A stretch of DNA of 61,748 bases from a virus. The stretch is taken from IMG/VR virus record IMGVR_UViG_3300037189_003197, positions 1 to 61,748 of that record, one strand, 5' to 3'. Shown here one piece after another: positions 59,204 through 61,748 of this stretch (its first letter is position 1; each line of letters begins with the position of its first letter). The notes under the pieces were generated by a model. That model was not told the origin of the DNA, did not search any database, and saw only the letters and a list, made by a program, of their open reading frames with translations. The translations under genes and the position numbers were made by a program.

Positions 59204-59244
59204 TTTGACAAATCCACCGAAAGGTGGTCGGCACATTTTGATCC
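59202..59244 (+). repeat. TTGACA hairpin element, copy R3
   Basis: GATTTGACAAATC, then CCACC-GAAA-GGTGG and TCGGCACATTTTGATCC. It begins on the stop codon of the membrane protein gene. The first arm is GAT/ATC, versus GGC/GCC in R2. Confidence 0.6.
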
Positions 59245-59292
59245 AAAAGTCAATTACGTAGTCTATTAAAAAAGTCGTGGAATATCCCACAA

Positions 59293-59316
59293 AATGTCAG
59301 TAGTTTGTGTTATTCT
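59293..59316 (+). promoter_or_regulatory. AATGTC-type promoter (copy E)
   Basis: AATGTCAGTAG and TATTCT -10 (59311-59316), with TGT before the -10. Confidence 0.55.
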
Positions 59317-59339
59317 TTTACTACAAGAAAGGAAGCCAA

Positions 59340-59684
59340 ATGAAGAAACTACCCTATGGCAAGACAAGGCTTGAGCGTAGAAAATTCTTAGATTCTTACA
59401 AGATAGGCAAGGGATGTGAAGAATGTGGATACAAAGACTATCCAGAAGCTTTACAGTTAGACCACTTAGACCCTAAGACCAAATACCGCACAAAAAATGG
59501 CAAGACCCTAAATCCAGGAGAAATGATAGGAATGTCTCAAGCTATCTTTTTTGCTGAGCTGAAGAAGTGTCGTGTTATTTGTGCCAACTGCCATGCTGTT
59601 CACACTAAGAAGCAACAGGCTGAAATTAGGATGCTAAACAGTATGCTAGAAATGTCAGAGGGTTATGCTAGGCTATTGGTATGA
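59340..59684 (+). CDS. HNH endonuclease-like protein
   Basis: A 114-residue protein with Cys26-x2-Cys29, the LQLDHLD block (Asp41, His42), and C81AxC84H85xxH88. This is a zinc-stabilised HNH (treble clef) fold; His42 and the last histidine are probable catalytic or metal ligands. HNH proteins are found as homing or packaging-related nucleases. ATG 59340 follows GAAAGGA. The final codons (MSEGYARLLV) are the coding read-through of promoter copy F. Confidence 0.85.
   Translation: MKKLPYGKTRLERRKFLDSYKIGKGCEECGYKDYPEALQLDHLDPKTKYRTKNGKTLNPGEMIGMSQAIFFAELKKCRVICANCHAVHTKKQQAEIRMLNSMLEMSEGYARLLV
59651..59674 (+). promoter_or_regulatory. AATGTC-type promoter (copy F), inside HNH gene
   Basis: AATGTCAGAGG and TAGGCT -10 (59669-59674) overlap the end of the HNH coding sequence. 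The -10 ends 6 nt before ATG 59681, giving a leaderless start. Confidence 0.6.
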
Positions 59685-59842
59685 TAGGTAAAAGAAATGA
59701 AGCAAGACGCAAGGCAGAAAGCCAAGCGCTATTCCAGTCTATGCTAAAAGCCCCTCACCTAGTAGAAACCCCAAAGAAATACAAAGGCACACGCCAAAGC
59801 AACAAAGTAAACGCTATCAAAGAAAGTAGAGCTAATGGTTAG
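59681..59842 (+). CDS. basic small protein (53 aa)
   Basis: A 53-residue Lys/Arg-rich protein (GKRNEARRKAESQALFQSML...KYKGTRQSNKVNAIKESRANG), likely nucleic-acid binding by charge. Leaderless start. It overlaps the HNH gene by four bases and the next gene by eight. Confidence 0.6.
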   Translation: MIGKRNEARRKAESQALFQSMLKAPHLVETPKKYKGTRQSNKVNAIKESRANG

Positions 59843-59978
59843 TTATGTATGCGAAGACTGTAGAAAGTTCGTTCACTCAGATACAGTGTATGGCTATCTA
59901 CTCAAGAATGTCTGTGGTAGATGTTATGCTATTTATGCTAATCACCCCTCAACAAGAAAGCTGGTAAAGAATGTTTGA
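59835..59978 (+). CDS. zinc-ribbon-like small protein (47 aa)
   Basis: A 47-residue protein with CEDC (6-9) and CGRC (27-30), a probable zinc ribbon, followed by a basic tail (NHPSTRKLVKNV). Function unknown. Confidence 0.65.
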   Translation: MVSYVCEDCRKFVHSDTVYGYLLKNVCGRCYAIYANHPSTRKLVKNV

Positions 59979-60066
59979 GAATGTAATCAACGAAGAAGCT
60001 ATTGAAGCCCTAAGCGAAGATGCTATTGATGAGCTATTGGCTATGTTTGAGAAGGCAGGATACTAG
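59971..60066 (+). CDS. acidic micropeptide (31 aa)
   Basis: A 31-residue acidic helix (FENVINEEAIEALSEDAIDELLAMFEKAGY), overlapping neighbours on both sides. Unknown function. Confidence 0.55.
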   Translation: MFENVINEEAIEALSEDAIDELLAMFEKAGY

Positions 60067-60191
60067 TGTTAGGACAACTAAGCGTTCACTTTTGTGAAAC
60101 CTGTTGTGAGTTTGGTATGGTGTCAGTAGTCAATGGTAAACTAATGGTTCAGTATTGTGATTGTGAAACAGAAACAGTAGAAGGAGAATAG
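60066..60191 (+). CDS. Cys-pair small protein (41 aa)
   Basis: A 41-residue protein starting with GTG (TAGTG overlap), with CETCC (10-14) and CDC (about 33-35), a zinc-binding-like pattern. Unknown function. Confidence 0.55.
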   Translation: MLGQLSVHFCETCCEFGMVSVVNGKLMVQYCDCETETVEGE

Positions 60192-60193
60192 CA

Positions 60194-60481
60194 ATGGGAA
60201 TGTCAACAGCAATGGGCATAGCAGGAACAGAAGTATCCTTAGAGCAACAACTAGCAATGCACTTTAGTAGTAATTGTTATCCACCAATTCCTAGCAAGAT
60301 GATACCAGTAGCGAAGATGGCTATCTTCCACTATTGGGAACAAGACTATCATGCCATGGTTGAGCTACCAGAAGGCGTAGAGTTTAGAAATGGAGCAACC
60401 TCCATTCCTGCAAGTCAAGTTATTGAGTCACTTAGACTTGACGCTTGGGTAATGGAAGACGAAGAAGGAGAGGAATACTAA
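60194..60481 (+). CDS. conserved-looking 95-residue phage protein
   Basis: A 95-residue protein with SLEQQLAMHFSSNCYPPIPSKMIPVAKMAIFHYWEQDYHAMVELP. The mix of a helix with an FHYWEQDY strand suggests a small globular protein; the C-terminus is acidic (EDEEGEEY). AAGGAG precedes the ATG. Unknown function. Confidence 0.7.
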   Translation: MGMSTAMGIAGTEVSLEQQLAMHFSSNCYPPIPSKMIPVAKMAIFHYWEQDYHAMVELPEGVEFRNGATSIPASQVIESLRLDAWVMEDEEGEEY

Positions 60482-60627
60482 TGGCGTATCTAACTAACAC
60501 TTGGTATGTTGAGTATCAAGATGGATCAATTGAGCCCGTTGCTAATCTGGCTACTGCCAGGCACTTGGTGATGTCTAATGTTGCTATTAGAATTGTAGAC
60601 ACTAACAGAATGTTAGCAACAGCCTAA
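60481..60627 (+). CDS. small beta-rich protein (48 aa)
   Basis: A 48-residue protein (AYLTNTWYVEYQDGSIEPVANLATARHLVMSN). ATG 60481 overlaps the upstream stop (TAATG). An earlier ATG gives an implausible Arg-rich start. Unknown function. Confidence 0.6.
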   Translation: MAYLTNTWYVEYQDGSIEPVANLATARHLVMSNVAIRIVDTNRMLATA

Positions 60628-60633
60628 ATAATA

Positions 60634-60672
60634 GACTTGACAAGTCCCCTGAAAAGGGGCCGACCAGATTTT
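60634..60672 (+). repeat. TTGACA hairpin element, copy R4
   Basis: GACTTGACAAGTC, then CCCC-TGAAAA-GGGG and CCGACCAGATTTTG. The first arm is GAC/GTC, again covarying. Confidence 0.6.
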
Positions 60673-60724
60673 GCTGCAGATGTCAAATTAAGAATGTTTA
60701 AGAAACCCCTGAAAGATCCTTAGA

Positions 60725-60748
60725 AATGTCAGAGGGTATTGCTAAAAT
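60725..60748 (+). promoter_or_regulatory. AATGTC-type promoter (copy G)
   Basis: AATGTCAGAGG and TAAAAT -10 (60743-60748), preceded by TTGC. Confidence 0.65.
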
Positions 60749-60772
60749 AATCTTATAAACGAAAGGACCCCA

Positions 60773-61291
60773 ATGGACTACTATGCAGCATACACAGGAA
60801 TAGTAAAGAGCGCTACTTTTGGACAAGTAGAGCAAGCAAGTAAATGGTACGTAGACGCAGAGCGTATTGCAGAGAAGGTTGCAGAAAACCTAAACACTAC
60901 TCTAGAGGTTGGTGCAAGTGTTGTTTCTGCATTCTCACCTAGAGAGCGTTGGTCAGTAAATGTTGCTAGGGCTATTGCTTGGTCATTAGGGCAGGATGTT
61001 GCTTGTCTAAAGAATAACCTAGTAATGGCTAACAATGCCTTGACACTTGGCTTTGGTGCTTTGAAGGGTATGAAAACTAATGCATTCGCTAAGGCTATTG
61101 CAGGTGATGAGCAAGCTGTCGTGATTGATGTATGGATGTTACGGGCAGTTGGAATTGAGCGTAAGACACCTAACCAGTCTCAATACAATGAGCTAGTAGA
61201 GGCAGTAAAGAAAACCGCATTTGATTTTGGTATGACACCTAGAGCAATGCAAGCCCTAATCTGGATTGTAGTTAGAGGGAGTGCCCAGTGA
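60773..61291 (+). CDS. HhH-GPD-like conserved phage protein (possible DNA glycosylase fold)
   Basis: A 172-residue mostly helical protein. VVSAFSPRERWSVNVARAIAW is followed by VVIDVWMLRAVG, and the spacing of an Asp before WM..R resembles the catalytic region of HhH-GPD glycosylases. AMQALIWIVVRGSAQ closes it. Lys in the helix-hairpin-helix and full iron-sulphur Cys are not seen, so glycosylase activity is uncertain; a DNA-binding protein is also possible. SD GAAAGGA; driven by promoter copy G. Confidence 0.6.
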   Translation: MDYYAAYTGIVKSATFGQVEQASKWYVDAERIAEKVAENLNTTLEVGASVVSAFSPRERWSVNVARAIAWSLGQDVACLKNNLVMANNALTLGFGALKGMKTNAFAKAIAGDEQAVVIDVWMLRAVGIERKTPNQSQYNELVEAVKKTAFDFGMTPRAMQALIWIVVRGSAQ

Positions 61292-61320
61292 TTGACAAGT
61301 TAGGTAGATTGTGAGATAAT
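61292..61320 (+). promoter_or_regulatory. consensus-like promoter of 22-residue peptide
   Basis: TTGACA (61292-61297), 17-nt spacer, GATAAT (61315-61320), 8 nt to ATG 61329. Confidence 0.6.
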
Positions 61321-61328
61321 GGTAGACT

Positions 61329-61397
61329 ATGGAAATTATAATACTCTCTCTAGCCCTAATTGCCCTAATGATACTCTGGTTAGCAGGAGCTAACTAA
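61329..61397 (+). CDS. single-span membrane micropeptide (22 aa)
   Basis: Encodes MEIIILSLALIALMILWLAG plus AN, one hydrophobic helix. It has its own near-consensus promoter and no Shine-Dalgarno, with 8 nt from -10 to ATG. Like the two 26-residue peptides at 56,570 and 56,805. Confidence 0.55.
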   Translation: MEIIILSLALIALMILWLAGAN

Positions 61398-61406
61398 ATA
61401 CCCTGG

Positions 61407-61451
61407 CCCCTTGACAAAAGGGGTACAGGTGTGCCGACCACATTCCGATCC
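61407..61451 (+). repeat. TTGACA hairpin element, copy R5
   Basis: CCCCTTGACAAAAGGGG, then GTGCCGACCACATTCCGATCC. A longer first arm but the same TTGACA core and CGAC end as the other copies. Confidence 0.55.
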
Positions 61452-61517
61452 TAAAATCAAGTTACGAAGTATAACGATTTTCCCCCAGAAATGTTATAAA
61501 TAAATTGCTAAATAGAG

Positions 61518-61546
61518 TTGATAATGTCGTAGGGTTAGGCTACAAT
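61518..61546 (+). promoter_or_regulatory. AATGTC-type promoter (copy H)
   Basis: TTGATA (61518-61523), AATGTCGTAGGG and TACAAT -10 (61541-61546), 17-nt spacer. The transcript would start near the TATCAAC/GTTGATA hairpin at 61552-61569. Confidence 0.7.
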
Positions 61547-61551
61547 AGAGC

Positions 61552-61569
61552 TATCAACAAAAGTTGATA
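61552..61569 (+). other. 5' leader hairpin (TATCAAC / GTTGATA)
   Basis: A perfect 7-bp inverted repeat with AAAA loop at the predicted transcript start of copy H. It could protect the mRNA 5' end or be an operator. Confidence 0.5.
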
Positions 61570-61596
61570 ATCAAAATAAAATAGATAGGAAGCAAA

Positions 61597-61748
61597 ATGT
61601 CAAACACCACTCTAACTGTTGGCTCACAGTTCACCACCGCCAAGTCAAAGGTATCTGGCGTAATTGAGGAAATCGTAAAGAACCCTAGTGGCTCTGCTCG
61701 TGTCAAGCTCAATGTAAATGGACAGACTCGCTGGACTACTGTAAAGTA
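61597..61748 (+). CDS. hypothetical phage protein, 3' end cut by window edge
   Basis: Starts MSNTTLTVGSQFTTAKSKVSGVIEE and continues VKNPSGSARVKLNVNGQTRWTTVK, a strand-rich small protein fragment (about 50 residues visible). The ATG follows a GATAGGAA ribosome site and a long leader from promoter copy H. Function not recognised. Confidence 0.65.
   Translation, partial: MSNTTLTVGSQFTTAKSKVSGVIEEIVKNPSGSARVKLNVNGQTRWTTVK

Noticed and set aside
59023-59208. 61-residue open frame MLANYLQHQ... on the plus strand
   Set aside because: It is out of frame with the well-supported membrane protein at 59063 and the 31-residue gene before it, and has an odd Cys/Asn/Phe composition.

Overview
This window is part of the genome of a long-tailed (siphovirus-like) double-stranded DNA bacteriophage. 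It has an HK97-type head module (portal, prohead protease with scaffold, major capsid protein), a connector set, a major tail protein, tail assembly chaperones, a 2,128-residue tape measure protein and a large tail-tip and fibre region. It also has a phage-borne replisome: DNA polymerase III alpha, ssDNA-binding protein, DnaG-type primase and DnaB-type helicase. The DNA is AT-rich by eye (GC not computed). Many genes appear to be leaderless, and tail-fibre domains resemble those of aquatic phages, so an aquatic, low-GC (possibly actinobacterial) host is a reasonable guess. That host call is inference only. No terminase, endolysin, integrase, tRNA gene or CRISPR array was recognised, and both window edges cut genes, so this is a fragment.

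Layout. From 1 to about 56,050 every gene lies on the minus strand. In transcription order (right to left) come a holin-like membrane protein (55,780-56,049), a tail-fibre array (about 36,600-55,500), a small operon with a glycosyltransferase and a polyglycine adhesin (33,900-35,850), a large LamG-like protein, and the head module (portal, protease/scaffold, capsid; 25,250-29,500). Connectors and the major tail protein follow (21,580-25,170), then two paralogous tail assembly chaperones, the tape measure, minor tail proteins (5,576-20,400) and the replication genes (1-5,576). From about 56,200 to the right edge lies an early-like region of very small genes, mostly on the plus strand, with a short minus-strand operon (57,001-57,541). 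Several encode Cys-pair (zinc-ribbon-like) peptides or single-membrane-span peptides of 22-46 residues. There are also an HNH protein and a conserved protein with an HhH-GPD-like pattern.

Regulation is the most striking part. (1) Late minus-strand transcription units are preceded by extended -10 boxes (TGNTATAAT). About fourteen genes on both strands have the -10 box only 5-9 nt before the start codon, which predicts leaderless mRNAs. (2) The right arm carries nine copies of a different motif, AATGTC-N12-TANNNT, always with the same 12-nt gap, seated in promoter spacers. (3) Its gene ends carry a double-hairpin repeat with a constant TTGACAA core and covarying arms. (4) Three pairs of DnaA-box-like sequences sit in intergenic DNA at 55,626, 57,724 and 58,320, which suggests a bipartite or tripartite origin near the strand switch. 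(5) A self-contained small transcript or terminator lies at about 55,505-55,566. The repeat, promoter and origin set together forms the candidate undescribed system of the window.

How the parts work together: the right arm probably acts early (host takeover and replication start). The tail-fibre array offers several receptor-binding modules, three of which are followed by a paralogous mini-chaperone, and the minus-strand late operons build the capsid and tail. All functions are read from sequence patterns without database searches.
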